From assembly GCA_002372935.1 (NCBI GenBank), contig DFJF01000005.1, forward strand, positions 1-64,000: a stretch of DNA of 64,000 nucleotides. The letters are read 5' to 3'. The stretch is from Clostridiales bacterium UBA3678. GTDB lineage: Bacteria > Bacillota > Clostridia > TANB77 > CAG-508. The position numbers and the translations under genes are program-made. Shown here in pieces: positions 28,034-36,319 of the stretch (position 1 is the stretch's first letter; each line of letters begins with the position of its first letter). The notes below the pieces were generated by a model. That model was not told the origin of the DNA. It was given only the letters and a program-made list of their open reading frames with translations, and did not search any database.

Positions 28034-29227
28034 TTATAAAACTTTTGCATGTTTTATGCCATCAAAAAATTTTATTTCTATTTCATCATTTTTGTTTAAA
28101 TCATTTTTGCTTTTTATTATCTTTCCATCTTTTTCTGTAATACTATATCCTCTTGACAAAGTCTTTAAAGGACTAAGAGTATCTAGTTTTACAAGTTGTT
28201 GCATAAATTTAGATTTTGATTCATTATATTTATTTTTTATTTCTACATCTAATGATTTTATGTATTTATCTAACTCCATAGATTTTTCATTTACAAAACT
28301 ATATGGATCTGTAAATACCTTTGATGACAAAGATTTTTCATATCTTAATTTCATTATTTCTATTTTCTTTTTTAATGCAAGTCTTGATCTATTTTTGTAT
28401 GTTTCTATTTTTTGTTTCAATTCATAAACATCAGGATTTGCAAGCTCTGCAGCAGCTGATGGAGTTGGAGCTCTTAAATCTGCAACAAAGTCTGAAATAG
28501 TAAAATCAGTTTCATGACCTACGGCAGAAATCACAGGAATTTTGGAATTGTATATTGCTCTTGCAACGATTTCTTCATTAAATGGCCACAAGTCTTCTAT
28601 CGAGCCTCCACCTCTTGCAAGTATTATAACATCTGCAAGATTTTTTTCATTCATTGTTTTTATTCCTTTTGTAATCTCTTCTGCAGCACCTGGGCCCTGA
28701 ACAGGAACAGGAAGCAATCTTATATATGTATTTGGATTTCTTCTTGTAGAAACATTTATTATATCTCTTATTACAGAACCTGTTTGTGAAGTTAAAACAC
28801 CTATAATCTCTGGTTTAAGAGGAATTTTCTTTTTATGTATTTTATCAAATAATCCTTCTTTTTCTAGTTTTGCTTTTAACTCTTCATATTTTTCATATAA
28901 ATCTCCTGTTCCTTCTGCCTTTATTGCTTTTACATATATTTGATAAATTCCATCTCTTTCAAATACAGACACACTACCAAAAACCACTACTTTCATTCCA
29001 TCTTTGGGTATAAAAGTTAATTTTTCTGCATAGCTTTTAAACATTATACATTTTATTAAAGATTTTTCATCTTTTAATGTAAAATAAAGATGTCCTGTGT
29101 AATGGTTTTTAAAATTAGATATTTCCCCTTTTACTATTACTGCATTTAATGCCTCATCCTCTGCAATTTTGTTTTTTATGTAGGAATTTAAATCACTAAC
29201 TGTAACTGCCATTTTTTCATAATTCAT
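28034..29227 (-). CDS. xseA: exodeoxyribonuclease VII large subunit
   Basis: 397 residues. N-terminal OB-fold (about 6-100, VTVSDLNSYIKNKI and GEISNFKNHYTGHLYF), then the catalytic domain with VLTSQTGSVIRDI, ARGGGSIEDLWPFNEE and SAVGHETDFTISDFVADLRA, a coiled-coil region and C-terminal LKTLSRGYSI. Degrades single-stranded DNA together with XseB. It follows nusB by 27 bases. Confidence 0.95.
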   Translation of the reverse strand: MNYEKMAVTVSDLNSYIKNKIAEDEALNAVIVKGEISNFKNHYTGHLYFTLKDEKSLIKCIMFKSYAEKLTFIPKDGMKVVVFGSVSVFERDGIYQIYVKAIKAEGTGDLYEKYEELKAKLEKEGLFDKIHKKKIPLKPEIIGVLTSQTGSVIRDIINVSTRRNPNTYIRLLPVPVQGPGAAEEITKGIKTMNEKNLADVIILARGGGSIEDLWPFNEEIVARAIYNSKIPVISAVGHETDFTISDFVADLRAPTPSAAAELANPDVYELKQKIETYKNRSRLALKKKIEIMKLRYEKSLSSKVFTDPYSFVNEKSMELDKYIKSLDVEIKNKYNESKSKFMQQLVKLDTLSPLKTLSRGYSITEKDGKIIKSKNDLNKNDEIEIKFFDGIKHAKVL

Positions 29228-29254
29228 TTTGTATTCCTTCCTTTGCTAAATATT

Positions 29255-29677
29255 TTATGTCAAACCAAGCTTTTTTACAGCAGTTGCTAAAGCTCCATTT
29301 ATGAACTTTCCAGATGATTCTTCTCCATATTTTTTAGCAAGTTCAACTGCCTCGTTTATTTCTACTTTGTAAGGAATATTTTCGTATTTTAATTCATAAA
29401 TAGCTAGTTCCAAAATGCTTATATTTACTTTCGAAATTCTTTCTATTGTCCAATTTGAAGATAAACAAGATTTGATTAGATCTTGAATATCTTCTAAATT
29501 AGAATTTATTCCTATTACAATATCTTTTATATATTTTCTTGCTTCTTCATTTTCTATATTATAATCTTCTATATAAAGATTTATCTGTTCTTCCAGATCA
29601 TCTTTATTTAATATATTTTGTATTTTTAAACTATATACTAATTTGAAAGCTAAATCTCTAATTTCTGTTCTGCTCAT
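29255..29677 (-). CDS. nusB: transcription antitermination factor NusB
   Basis: 140 residues, all-helical, with [16 protein letters not shown] at the N-terminus and [31 protein letters not shown] at the C-terminal half (given here as two motifs: [18 protein letters not shown] and [13 protein letters not shown]). Works with NusA, NusE and NusG on ribosomal RNA transcription. In the operon downstream of the asp23 cluster, a common clostridial arrangement. Confidence 0.93.
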   Translation of the reverse strand: MSRTEIRDLAFKLVYSLKIQNILNKDDLEEQINLYIEDYNIENEEARKYIKDIVIGINSNLEDIQDLIKSCLSSNWTIERISKVNISILELAIYELKYENIPYKVEINEAVELAKKYGEESSGKFINGALATAVKKLGLT

Positions 29678-29724
29678 TTTTTTCCCCTAACTATAAGTTA
29701 CTTTCATTACCTAAAAAAGTTATA

Positions 29725-29928
29725 TTAAAACCTATCTATAAAATTTTTTAATCTATCTTTTACCACTTGTTTATTATTTTGAATATAATTTCCAACTATA
29801 GCTCCTAAAATCAAAACTACAACTGCAAGGATAAAATTATATAATTTAGTTAAAATTATTAAAATTGCAACTATAACTCCTATTATTGCACCTTTATAAT
29901 TATTCCAAAATTCTTTTAAACCATCCAT
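29725..29928 (-). CDS. DUF2273 small membrane protein
   Basis: About 67 residues with two membrane helices, of the DUF2273 family that accompanies Asp23/AmaP. The start at the ATG 9 bases after GAGGG avoids the overlap with amaP that the longest frame would give. Function unknown, presumably in the Asp23 envelope-stress complex. Confidence 0.8.
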   Translation of the reverse strand: MDGLKEFWNNYKGAIIGVIVAILIILTKLYNFILAVVVLILGAIVGNYIQNNKQVVKDRLKNFIDRF

Positions 29929-29947
29929 ATCAAAAGTCCCTCTTTTC

Positions 29948-30505
29948 TTAATCTTCATTTATTTCTGGAGTAACTATATCTTTTATTCTGACATTTACCT
30001 CATTTACTTCTAAATCAGAAGTCTTTTTTATTGCCTCTTTAATTCTATTTTGCATATTTAAAGTTAATTCTTTTATAATTACATTTTTTGTAACCACGAC
30101 ATCAACTAAAACAGCTACATTGTTTTGCTCATCTAATTTAATTCTTGTAGTTGCTTCTTTTGCTCCAGGAAATTCTTTAACCACATTGTTTACAATGCTT
30201 TCTATTGTATCTCTTGAAATCATTAATTTTCCATTGTCATTTTGCATTAATACATCTCTTCCATTTTTAGTTTCTTTTTTATCATCTGAAGAATCTACAA
30301 ATATGCATAGAATTGCAAACAACATGCAAAATTCTGTAGTTATTAAAATTACTTTGCTAGAAGTTTCACCTGTTAAAGCATTTTTTACTAAAGCAAATGC
30401 CGTGTTATAGTCTAACCATCCTACTACTAATAAATTTATTACTACTCCTATTATTAATATTATTATTGAAAATATTACTAAAACTAATTTGTTTAACTTT
30501 TTCAT
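29948..30505 (-). CDS. amaP: alkaline-shock response membrane anchor AmaP
   Basis: 185 residues. Two N-terminal membrane helices (about 5-30 and 50-72), followed by a cytoplasmic Asp23-like domain: MISRDTIESIVNNVVKEFPG and LEVNEVNVRIKDIV. In Staphylococcus AmaP anchors Asp23 at the membrane. It is flanked by both partners here. Confidence 0.9.
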   Translation of the reverse strand: MKKLNKLVLVIFSIIILIIGVVINLLVVGWLDYNTAFALVKNALTGETSSKVILITTEFCMLFAILCIFVDSSDDKKETKNGRDVLMQNDNGKLMISRDTIESIVNNVVKEFPGAKEATTRIKLDEQNNVAVLVDVVVTKNVIIKELTLNMQNRIKEAIKKTSDLEVNEVNVRIKDIVTPEINED

Positions 30506-30542
30506 TTTATAAACATCCTTTCCTAAGTTTATTATTATCTAT

Positions 30543-30995
30543 TTATTCTTGTGAATTGTTTTCTTGTGTTGCCTCTGTTGTTTCGTTTTCTGTTTCTTCA
30601 CTTTCAGCTGTAATGCTTTCTGTATTTACTCCTTGTACATGTACATTTACTTCTGTAACTTTTAACCCTGTCATGTTTTCTACTGATTTTTTAACTCTGT
30701 TTTGAATTTCAAATGCGACATCTGGAATTCTGCTTCCATATTCAACTATAATATTTACATCTATTTTAGCTGTTGCTTCTGTTGCTTCTACTCTTATTCC
30801 TTTTGCTAAATTTTTCTTTCCTTTTAATGCCTCTGTTAATCCTCCTGTAAAGCTCCCAGCCATTGATGCAACTCCTTGTACTTCTGATGCTGCTACTCCA
30901 GCTATTACTGCTATAACCTCATTTGATATTTTTATTCCTTCTGCTTCTTTTACTTCTTGTACATTTTCTGTTTCTGGAATTTTATTTTCATCCAT
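30543..30995 (-). CDS. Asp23/Gls24 family envelope stress protein
   Basis: 150 residues. Central Asp23 domain with IKISNEVIAVIAGVAASEVQ, GVASMAGSF and LKVTEVNVHVQGV; Glu/Thr-rich tail. I choose the ATG about 11 bases after AAAGGA instead of the GTG of the longest frame. First gene of the asp23-amaP-DUF2273-nusB-xseAB run. Confidence 0.9.
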   Translation of the reverse strand: MDENKIPETENVQEVKEAEGIKISNEVIAVIAGVAASEVQGVASMAGSFTGGLTEALKGKKNLAKGIRVEATEATAKIDVNIIVEYGSRIPDVAFEIQNRVKKSVENMTGLKVTEVNVHVQGVNTESITAESEETENETTEATQENNSQE

Positions 30996-31028
30996 GTAAA
31001 TCACTTTCCTTTCAATTTTTATGAATAT

Positions 31029-31057
31029 AGTATATCAATTTTTTCTAAATTTTACAA
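31029..31057 (-). promoter_or_regulatory. promoter of the asp23 operon
   Basis: Minus strand: -35 TTGTAA (31057-31052), 17-base spacer, -10 TATACT (31034-31029). Confidence 0.65.
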
Positions 31058-31102
31058 CTATTTTTACAAAAAAACATGAAAAAGCATAAAAAAACAGAAA
31101 GC

Positions 31103-31157
31103 ACTTTTAAAGAGTGGCGGTTTTTCTTTAAAAAAAGAACCGCCACTCTTTGAAAGT
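31103..31157. terminator. 20-bp inverted repeat downstream of the Rpn gene
   Basis: Arms 31103-31122 and 31138-31157 pair over 20 bases with one wobble; the core is AAAGAGTGGCGG/CCGCCACTCTTT. Its GC-rich centre stands out from the surroundings. It lies between the stop of the Rpn gene and the asp23 promoter. No T run follows, so it may be a terminator or the left end of the element. Confidence 0.6.
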
Positions 31158-31208
31158 ATTTAATTTTAATTCATATTTTAAATTTGTTTATTTTTTCTTT
31201 ATTCTATT

Positions 31209-32150
31209 TTACTTTATCTTTTCTATCTCTTCTTCTGTTAATCCTGTAACTTCTGCAATAAATTTTGCATCCATATTTTTTTTCTTTAAATTTCTTACTA
31301 TCTCTTCCTGTTTTTTTGTACTTCCAATTTCTATTCCTTGCTCTTTTCCAATTTCTATTCCTTTGGACTGTCCAGTCTTATAGCCTTTATCATATCCAAA
31401 ATCTTCTATCGCATGTTTGTCCCTTATATACTTTAATCTCATCTCGGCTAACCATTTCTCATGTTCATCTGCACTGATGTCTTCAAGAATTTTCTGTGCT
31501 TTTTTAATTTCCTCTATATCTTCTTCTCTCATATTTTTATTCACCACTACTTTCGAACTTTTTATAAAATATAGCCAAGAATTTAATTTTTGGTTATCTT
31601 TTACTGCACCATTCTTTAACTTATTTAACTCTATTATATAAATTTCCAACACATCTGTCAAGATGATTTTTCCGTATTTTTCTTCTCTTATGTTCCATTT
31701 TGTTACATATTCTGGAATTTTTTTAAATTTTTCTAAATTATAATCACTAATTAGAATTACAATTGTTCTTTTTAATTCATCATAATCTTGACCTTGCTTA
31801 ATTCCTTGTGAATACATTTTACTCCAATAAAATAATAATCTTTTTTCAATATTCTTTTTATCACAAATCTGCATTTCCACATTACATACAACATTGTCAT
31901 TTAATCTTGCTTTTATATCTAGGATTCCTAGTTTATCATCTAGTAAATCTTTATCCATTATTGGATTACAATCTAATTCTATTTTTTCTATTTTATCTGG
32001 AATTATTGAACTTAAAAAACTTTTTGTTATATCTTCATTTCCTGTATGTCCAAATATTCTTTTAAATACATAGTCATTTTTTGGATCTAATAATTTTATG
32101 ATAATATCACTTCTCTTTCTGAATTTAATTTTTTGAATAAAATTATACAA
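31209..32150 (-). CDS. Rpn/PD-(D/E)XK nuclease family transposase
   Basis: 313 residues. The N-terminus KLLDPKNDYVFKRIFGHTG and the nuclease core LGILDIKARLND...CNVEMQ supply the Asp and Glu-x-Gln/Lys pattern of this family (recombination-promoting nuclease, transposase_31-like). The C-terminal region has degenerate GIEIG repeats (SKGIEIGKEQGIEIGSTKK) and ends with a helix-turn-helix-like AEVTGLTEEEIEKIK. The longest frame begins at a TTG without a ribosome site; the true start may lie near residue 17. The first 128 bases of the gene are repeated at the left edge of the window. A mobile or multi-copy family; E. coli relatives are DNA endonucleases. Confidence 0.85.
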   Translation of the reverse strand: MYNFIQKIKFRKRSDIIIKLLDPKNDYVFKRIFGHTGNEDITKSFLSSIIPDKIEKIELDCNPIMDKDLLDDKLGILDIKARLNDNVVCNVEMQICDKKNIEKRLLFYWSKMYSQGIKQGQDYDELKRTIVILISDYNLEKFKKIPEYVTKWNIREEKYGKIILTDVLEIYIIELNKLKNGAVKDNQKLNSWLYFIKSSKVVVNKNMREEDIEEIKKAQKILEDISADEHEKWLAEMRLKYIRDKHAIEDFGYDKGYKTGQSKGIEIGKEQGIEIGSTKKQEEIVRNLKKKNMDAKFIAEVTGLTEEEIEKIK

Positions 32151-32179
32151 ATTTAAAACATTTGAATTAAATTGTCTTT

Positions 32180-32208
32180 ATTTTACCATATATTTCCAAA
32201 TGGGTCAA
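32180..32208 (-). promoter_or_regulatory. promoter of Rpn copy B
   Basis: Minus strand: -35 TTGACC (32208-32203), 17-base spacer, -10 TAAAAT (32185-32180). Confidence 0.6.
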
Positions 32209-32280
32209 GAAAAATCTTTTGACATTTTTCGACATAACTATTAAATTAATGATAAGTGATAAATGAGAAGACTTATTGAA

Positions 32281-32323
32281 AACCCTAGGAAAATCTTATA
32301 TCATTTAAGATCTGCCTAGGGTT
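32281..32323. other. stem-loop at the upstream end of Rpn copy B
   Basis: AACCCTAGG (32281-32289) and CCTAGGGTT (32315-32323), identical to the structure at 259-301. Confidence 0.6.
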
Positions 32324-32399
32324 AAATATTATTTTTCAAAACTTAATTCGATGGTGTATAATAAAGTGTGAAGATTTATAAAAGTTTTTACACTTTACT

Positions 32400-32421
32400 T
32401 GACACAGTCTCGACACAGTCG
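32400..32421. repeat. two 11-bp tandem units
   Basis: TGACACAGTCT and CGACACAGTCG, back to back, between the Rpn element and the hairpin array. The 32332-32440 stretch otherwise contains only AT-rich sequence and a 7-bp AAAGTGT/ACACTTT inverted repeat. Confidence 0.7.
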
Positions 32422-32440
32422 TTTCAAAAAAATTTTATTT

Positions 32441-32480
32441 AATTTTCATTGGCTTCTTACGAAGCTTATCAATGAAAATT
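32441..32480 (-). other. hairpin 1 of three with a GTAA tetraloop
   Basis: Outer arms AATTTTCATTG / CAATGAAAATT (11 bp), a 4-base bulge, and an inner GCTTC-GAAGC stem closing a 4-base loop that reads TTAC on the plus strand and GTAA on the coding strand of the surface-protein gene. Confidence 0.8.
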
Positions 32481-32489
32481 AATAAGGTA

Positions 32490-32511
32490 ACTTGTTATTT
32501 ACATAACAAGT
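32490..32511 (-). other. hairpin 2 of three with a GTAA tetraloop
   Basis: A perfect 9-bp stem, ACTTGTTAT / ATAACAAGT, with the same TTAC (coding strand GTAA) loop. Confidence 0.85.
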
Positions 32512-32520
32512 AAACATATT

Positions 32521-32540
32521 CTAAGTATTTACATACTTAG
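32521..32540 (-). other. hairpin 3 of three with a GTAA tetraloop, containing the stop codon
   Basis: A perfect 8-bp stem, CTAAGTAT / ATACTTAG, with the same TTAC (coding strand GTAA) loop. The stop codon of the surface-protein gene lies inside the stem. An 8-bp stem with a 4-base loop just after the variable region is the geometry of the hairpin needed for retrohoming in the Bordetella phage DGR. Confidence 0.8.
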
Positions 32541-33943
32541 AAAGTCGAAGCCAAGCGAACATAGAGCGTATTGCGTACGCCGTAGTTGCTCATACACCCA
32601 TTACTGAAGCCCGCAATCCATGCGCCGTATTCATTGCCCTGCGAAGAAGACCAGTACCAGCTCTGTAAACCAAAATCACTGCTATAATTTGAAGTTGTTA
32701 ATCCTTTTCCTTGTAGCATTACTCCAAATGCTGACCATTCTCCACTTGATGGTACAAACCATCCCTCACTATATTTAGCTTGTATTAAATTCCACATATC
32801 ATTGTCGTTTTTATCTCCATAACCAGCATCATTCCATTTTGTTATCATTTTTTCTGTATTTTCCTTTCCTTTTCCAAATGCTGTTGATGTATATGTTGAG
32901 TAATCACTCATTTTACTAAATGCACTATAATACCAATAATGACTTGAACTATCAAAATCACTTAATGACATTACATAAAATCTATCTGCTCCACTTGTTC
33001 CCTCTTTTGCACTTATTACTCCTTTTGTTCCATATCCTGTTTTTGTATCTGTATATGACTCTTTGCTTATATAATATTCTTTTAGTCCACTTGTTACTGC
33101 TGAATAACTATAATTGCCATCATTGTCTGTCCATTTTCCTGTCCCATTGTGTGCTAAGTCTGCAAATATTATTCCTTCTACAGTATTTGGATTTCCATCT
33201 GTATCTGCATAATAGCCTGTATAATTTGGCTCTTTTTTTTCTATTACTGTAACCTTACATGTTGAGGAATATTCCTTGCCTTTCGCAGTACATTTTGCTG
33301 TTATTGTAGTTTCTCCTGTTGCTACTCCTGTTACTGTTGCTGTCGTATTACTTCCTGAAACTGTTGCAATTGATGTATTAGAACTTGTCCATGTAATATC
33401 TCCTGATATATTACTTAATGTTGCTGTTAGGGTCCCTGTTTTTGTACTGTCATCTGCTATATTTAATTTTAATGTTACTTTATCTAAATCTATTCCTGTT
33501 GTTTCTTTCATTTCTCCCCAGCTTATTCCTGCACTATCATCTGCTGTATCTACAGTTCCTATTACTTTATATCCGCCATTTGTTATTGTTATTTTACCTG
33601 CATCTTTATCATATACTATTGTACAACCATGATTTTTTCCTTTAGATGTTATTTCATTTATTGCTGTTTCTAACTTTGTTTCAAATGTTTCATTTGTTCC
33701 ATTTTTTGAAGCATACTTTTCTTCATAATATTCTTGCATTGCTTTGTTATATGCTAGTCCTACTTCATCTTTTACTGCTCCTATATTATTTATTGGTCCT
33801 GTTTTTTGAGCATTTCCTAATAATGAGTTATCTCCTGTTAACATTGCAATTGACACTCCTGCTAGAATTAACAACACAATTATTGTGATTACAAGTGCTA
33901 TCAATGTTATACCTTTTTTATTATTTTTTTCTATTATTTTCAT
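32537..33943 (-). CDS. pilin-leader surface protein with Ig-like domain and C-terminal lectin-like domain; candidate DGR target
   Basis: 468 residues. A class III (prepilin-type) leader KKGITLIALVITIIVLLILA lies at residues 9-28, with cleavage expected after Gly. It lacks the usual Glu at +5. Then a Big2-type Ig-like domain (about 155-235; SNTSIATVSGSNTTATVTG), and a DUF1566/FISUMP-like C-type-lectin fold: GWFVPSSGEWSAFGVML, then SWYWSSSQGNEYGAW, ending LYVRLASTF. This domain class often carries DGR variable regions. The last roughly 120 bases are 52% GC and rich in GGC, GCG and CGC codons, unlike the rest of the gene. It probably has a role in adhesion. Good AGGAGG site and promoter. Confidence 0.8.
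   Translation of the reverse strand: MKIIEKNNKKGITLIALVITIIVLLILAGVSIAMLTGDNSLLGNAQKTGPINNIGAVKDEVGLAYNKAMQEYYEEKYASKNGTNETFETKLETAINEITSKGKNHGCTIVYDKDAGKITITNGGYKVIGTVDTADDSAGISWGEMKETTGIDLDKVTLKLNIADDSTKTGTLTATLSNISGDITWTSSNTSIATVSGSNTTATVTGVATGETTITAKCTAKGKEYSSTCKVTVIEKKEPNYTGYYADTDGNPNTVEGIIFADLAHNGTGKWTDNDGNYSYSAVTSGLKEYYISKESYTDTKTGYGTKGVISAKEGTSGADRFYVMSLSDFDSSSHYWYYSAFSKMSDYSTYTSTAFGKGKENTEKMITKWNDAGYGDKNDNDMWNLIQAKYSEGWFVPSSGEWSAFGVMLQGKGLTTSNYSSDFGLQSWYWSSSQGNEYGAWIAGFSNGCMSNYGVRNTLYVRLASTF
32540..32664 (-). other. candidate DGR variable region
   Basis: The 3' end of the gene above. By hand count, 62 of the 120 bases at 32541-32660 are G or C; the next 60 bases upstream have 19. 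The translation YWSSSQGNEYGAW, then FSNGCMSNYG, then VRNTLYVRLA follows the pattern of lectin-fold variable regions in which a constant YWSSS and VRLA framework surrounds changeable positions. No matching template repeat was seen elsewhere in the window. Confidence 0.55.
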
Positions 33944-33994
33944 CTTTTAGTTTCCTCCTCTTTTTACTTTTGTCTCTTTTCTCTCTTTTTTATT

Positions 33995-34023
33995 ATTCTA
34001 CTAAAACCAAAAATTTTTGTCAA
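33995..34023 (-). promoter_or_regulatory. promoter of the surface-protein gene
   Basis: Minus strand: -35 TTGACA (34023-34018), 17-base spacer, -10 TAGAAT (34000-33995), followed by a purine-rich leader and AGAGGAGG. Confidence 0.75.
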
Positions 34024-34047
34024 TAGATTTTTTAAAAGAATTATTTC

Positions 34048-34076
34048 TTGTTTATTTTTTCTCATTATGTTATAAT
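34048..34076 (+). promoter_or_regulatory. promoter of the amidase gene
   Basis: -35 TTGTTT (34048-34053), 17-base spacer, -10 TATAAT (34071-34076). Confidence 0.65.
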
Positions 34077-34155
34077 AAGTTTACTTTAATCAAAAAAGAT
34101 AAATGTTTTAAATAAATTTTTTTACAAACAGATTATGGAAGGAATGAGATTAACT

Positions 34156-35493
34156 ATGAAGAAAAAAACGCAAATAAGAATAATTGTAGTTTTATTTATA
34201 ATCTTAATGATTTTCTTAATTTACACAAAAATAAAAAATGATCATAATAAAGAAGCTATTGCAGTCCAGCAAACCAAAGAATTATTTTCTTCTTTAGACC
34301 AAAATTATACTGCAAACATTAATAAATACATTATATATGGTACACATTTTAATATCGAAGGAAATATAAATATTCCTAAAATTTCAGGAATATCAATATA
34401 TTCTGTTGACCTAATTTTAAAAAATATTAATGGAGATGAAATGAATTTAGGCTGTACACATAACTATAAAAATAGTGTGCTTTCCTTTTCCACAATAACT
34501 GAAATCAACAAAGGACTTGATTTAGAATCATTGTCTCAATCAAATTATTACCTTATACTTAAAGTAATCTATTCAAATGATGACATTAAATACTATTCTT
34601 TAAAAAATGATTCTAGTTATGAAAACACCACATACTATACCATAACAAAAAAATCTTCAAATAATAAAATAGATATAAATTTTGATTCATATAATAATAT
34701 TCCATATATGGGAATTTCAGTAACTCAGATTAATAAATTACCTGATGATGTTTACGATATCGTAATAGACCCAGGTCATGGTGGAAGTGATACAGGAGCT
34801 ATAAATGGTAGTAATACAGAATCAAGTATTGCATTACAATGTGCAAAAATTTTAAAGCAAAAATTGGAAAGCTCTGGATATAAGGTTTTCCTAACACGTG
34901 ATGGAACAGAGTCAAGACAAGAACTTACTGCAAATAGTGTGTATGATGAAAATGGTAGAGTAAACACAGCTCAAGCTTCACACTCTAAACTACTTATTTC
35001 ATTACATCTAAATAGCACTACAGGTACAGTAAAACAAGGTGGTGTTGAAGTCTTTTCTCCATCAAATTGCAATCTGGACTTTGCCAAACTTTTGGCAAAA
35101 AATATTGTCGAAAAAGCAAATACTTCTTATTCTGCTGTAGATACATATAAAAAATCTGATGGTGTTTATGTCAGAAATTTCACAAATGCAGATATTTTGG
35201 CTTTTAAAACAAAAGCTAAAAAAGATAACTATGAGCCATATAATATAACTACTTCTACTCCATATCTTTACATGATTAGAGAAACAGGTGGAATTGCTAC
35301 AAATGCCTTTGTAGATGGTAGAAATAAAAATTACGGCACAAATAAATATTATAATTCTAATATTGGTTTGGAAAGCTATTTAATTGAATTAGGATATATG
35401 GTTAATGACACTGATTTACAAAATATTATAAACAATAAGGACCTTTATATGCAAGGAATTGCAGATTCAATAAATTCATTTTACAACTCATAA
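34156..35493 (+). CDS. membrane-anchored N-acetylmuramoyl-L-alanine amidase (Amidase_3)
   Basis: 445 residues. One N-terminal membrane helix (about 7-25), an extracytoplasmic beta-rich domain (about 50-195) with no recognised name, then the zinc amidase domain (about 205-445): IVIDPGHGGSDTGAING with the first His, the Glu in SIALQCAKILKQKLE region, LLISLHLNSTTG with the second His, and a C-terminal LIELGYMVNDTDL. Cleaves the peptide stem from glycan. The start is put at the ATG 13 bases after AAGG; an ATG 21 bases upstream is also possible. Divergent from the surface-protein gene, so it may share envelope function with it. Confidence 0.88.
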   Translation: MKKKTQIRIIVVLFIILMIFLIYTKIKNDHNKEAIAVQQTKELFSSLDQNYTANINKYIIYGTHFNIEGNINIPKISGISIYSVDLILKNINGDEMNLGCTHNYKNSVLSFSTITEINKGLDLESLSQSNYYLILKVIYSNDDIKYYSLKNDSSYENTTYYTITKKSSNNKIDINFDSYNNIPYMGISVTQINKLPDDVYDIVIDPGHGGSDTGAINGSNTESSIALQCAKILKQKLESSGYKVFLTRDGTESRQELTANSVYDENGRVNTAQASHSKLLISLHLNSTTGTVKQGGVEVFSPSNCNLDFAKLLAKNIVEKANTSYSAVDTYKKSDGVYVRNFTNADILAFKTKAKKDNYEPYNITTSTPYLYMIRETGGIATNAFVDGRNKNYGTNKYYNSNIGLESYLIELGYMVNDTDLQNIINNKDLYMQGIADSINSFYNS

Positions 35494-35558
35494 CTCAGAT
35501 TCGCCAAATACTATAAAACTTATGAACTATAATTATAAAAATAAGGTACTAAAAACAT

Positions 35559-35610
35559 TAAGTGAACCCAAATTATTAAACTTTTTTGTCTAATAATTTG
35601 GGTTCACTTA
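35559..35610. terminator. bidirectional terminator between convergent genes
   Basis: Perfect 20-bp arms (35559-35578 and 35591-35610) with a 12-base loop. Serves the amidase on the plus strand and the DUF4364 gene on the minus strand. Confidence 0.85.
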
Positions 35611-35627
35611 ATTAGTACTTCGTTTTT

Positions 35628-36155
35628 TTAGTTTAATAAATCCATAATTTTTGGATATATTTCTTTTGCATGTTCTCTCCAATTGTCTGCTATCTTTTTT
35701 GCTTGTTCATTTGAACCTGCAAAAGTTTGAATTTCAAATATTTTTTTATTATTTTCTATTATTTTGCATTTTACTGTATAATTTTTTTCGTCTTCAGGAA
35801 TATATTCTGCTGATATTGAATCTTCATTTACTATTTTCACAATCTCATTTTTAAAGACATTATCTGCTTTTAATTTTAATATACCTGGTAATACATCTAT
35901 TGTAAGCTCTAATGAATTTTTTCCTTCTGTTGTAATTTCATAAAAAGTTTGATTTTCTTTAGTGTAAGTTGCAACAAGCTTGGATGAAACAAGATCCATT
36001 AAAATATCTCGAAAATAAAAATAATTAATATCGTTTACTGCTAAAATAATCTTAAATAAATCATTATCTGTATAATCTCTATTTATTTTATTTAATGTAT
36101 ATAATATTAATACTTTATTTTCTGCCAAGCTATTATCATTATAAACCTCTTTCAT
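35628..36155 (-). CDS. DUF4364 family protein (winged-helix-like)
   Basis: 175 residues. ENKVLILYTLNKINRDYTDN followed by FRDILMDLVSSKLV and FYEITTEGKNSLE resembles a winged-helix DNA-binding fold with a C-terminal alpha/beta domain, the DUF4364 arrangement in clostridia. Function unknown, presumably regulatory. AAGGAGG site at good spacing. Confidence 0.8.
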   Translation of the reverse strand: MKEVYNDNSLAENKVLILYTLNKINRDYTDNDLFKIILAVNDINYFYFRDILMDLVSSKLVATYTKENQTFYEITTEGKNSLELTIDVLPGILKLKADNVFKNEIVKIVNEDSISAEYIPEDEKNYTVKCKIIENNKKIFEIQTFAGSNEQAKKIADNWREHAKEIYPKIMDLLN

Positions 36156-36319
36156 AATAGCCTCCTTACATTAAATTTAACTCATTATATCATAAAAGAA
36201 ATATCTTGTAAATACAAAACATATTGATTTTTTAGTCTTTTTTTCCAAAAAGACTTGTTTTTTTTGTGATTTTATAGGATAATATATGTGTATGAACTCA
36301 CTGTCAAAGGGGGATAAAA

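Larger units (their letters stand above)
32023..32331. repeat. direct repeat, copy B (Rpn element end)
   Basis: Same orientation and about 99% identity to 1-309, with three differences. Homology ends at 32331. Confidence 0.9.

Noticed and set aside
32399..32421. Plus-strand promoter at the TTGACA in the 11-bp repeats
   Set aside because: No -10 hexamer at a suitable distance and no plus-strand gene downstream until 34156, which has its own promoter.
33276..33632. Plus-strand protein opposite the surface-protein gene
   Set aside because: It mirrors the Thr/Ser/Val-rich coding of the real gene, has no ribosome site or family match, and is a shadow frame. The same holds for the long plus-strand frames opposite nrdD, the TadZ-like gene and infB.
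31158..34047. DGR reverse transcriptase or template repeat beside the variable region
   Set aside because: No YxDD-type reverse transcriptase frame and no second copy of the GC-rich segment were recognised in the flanking sequence or elsewhere in the window.
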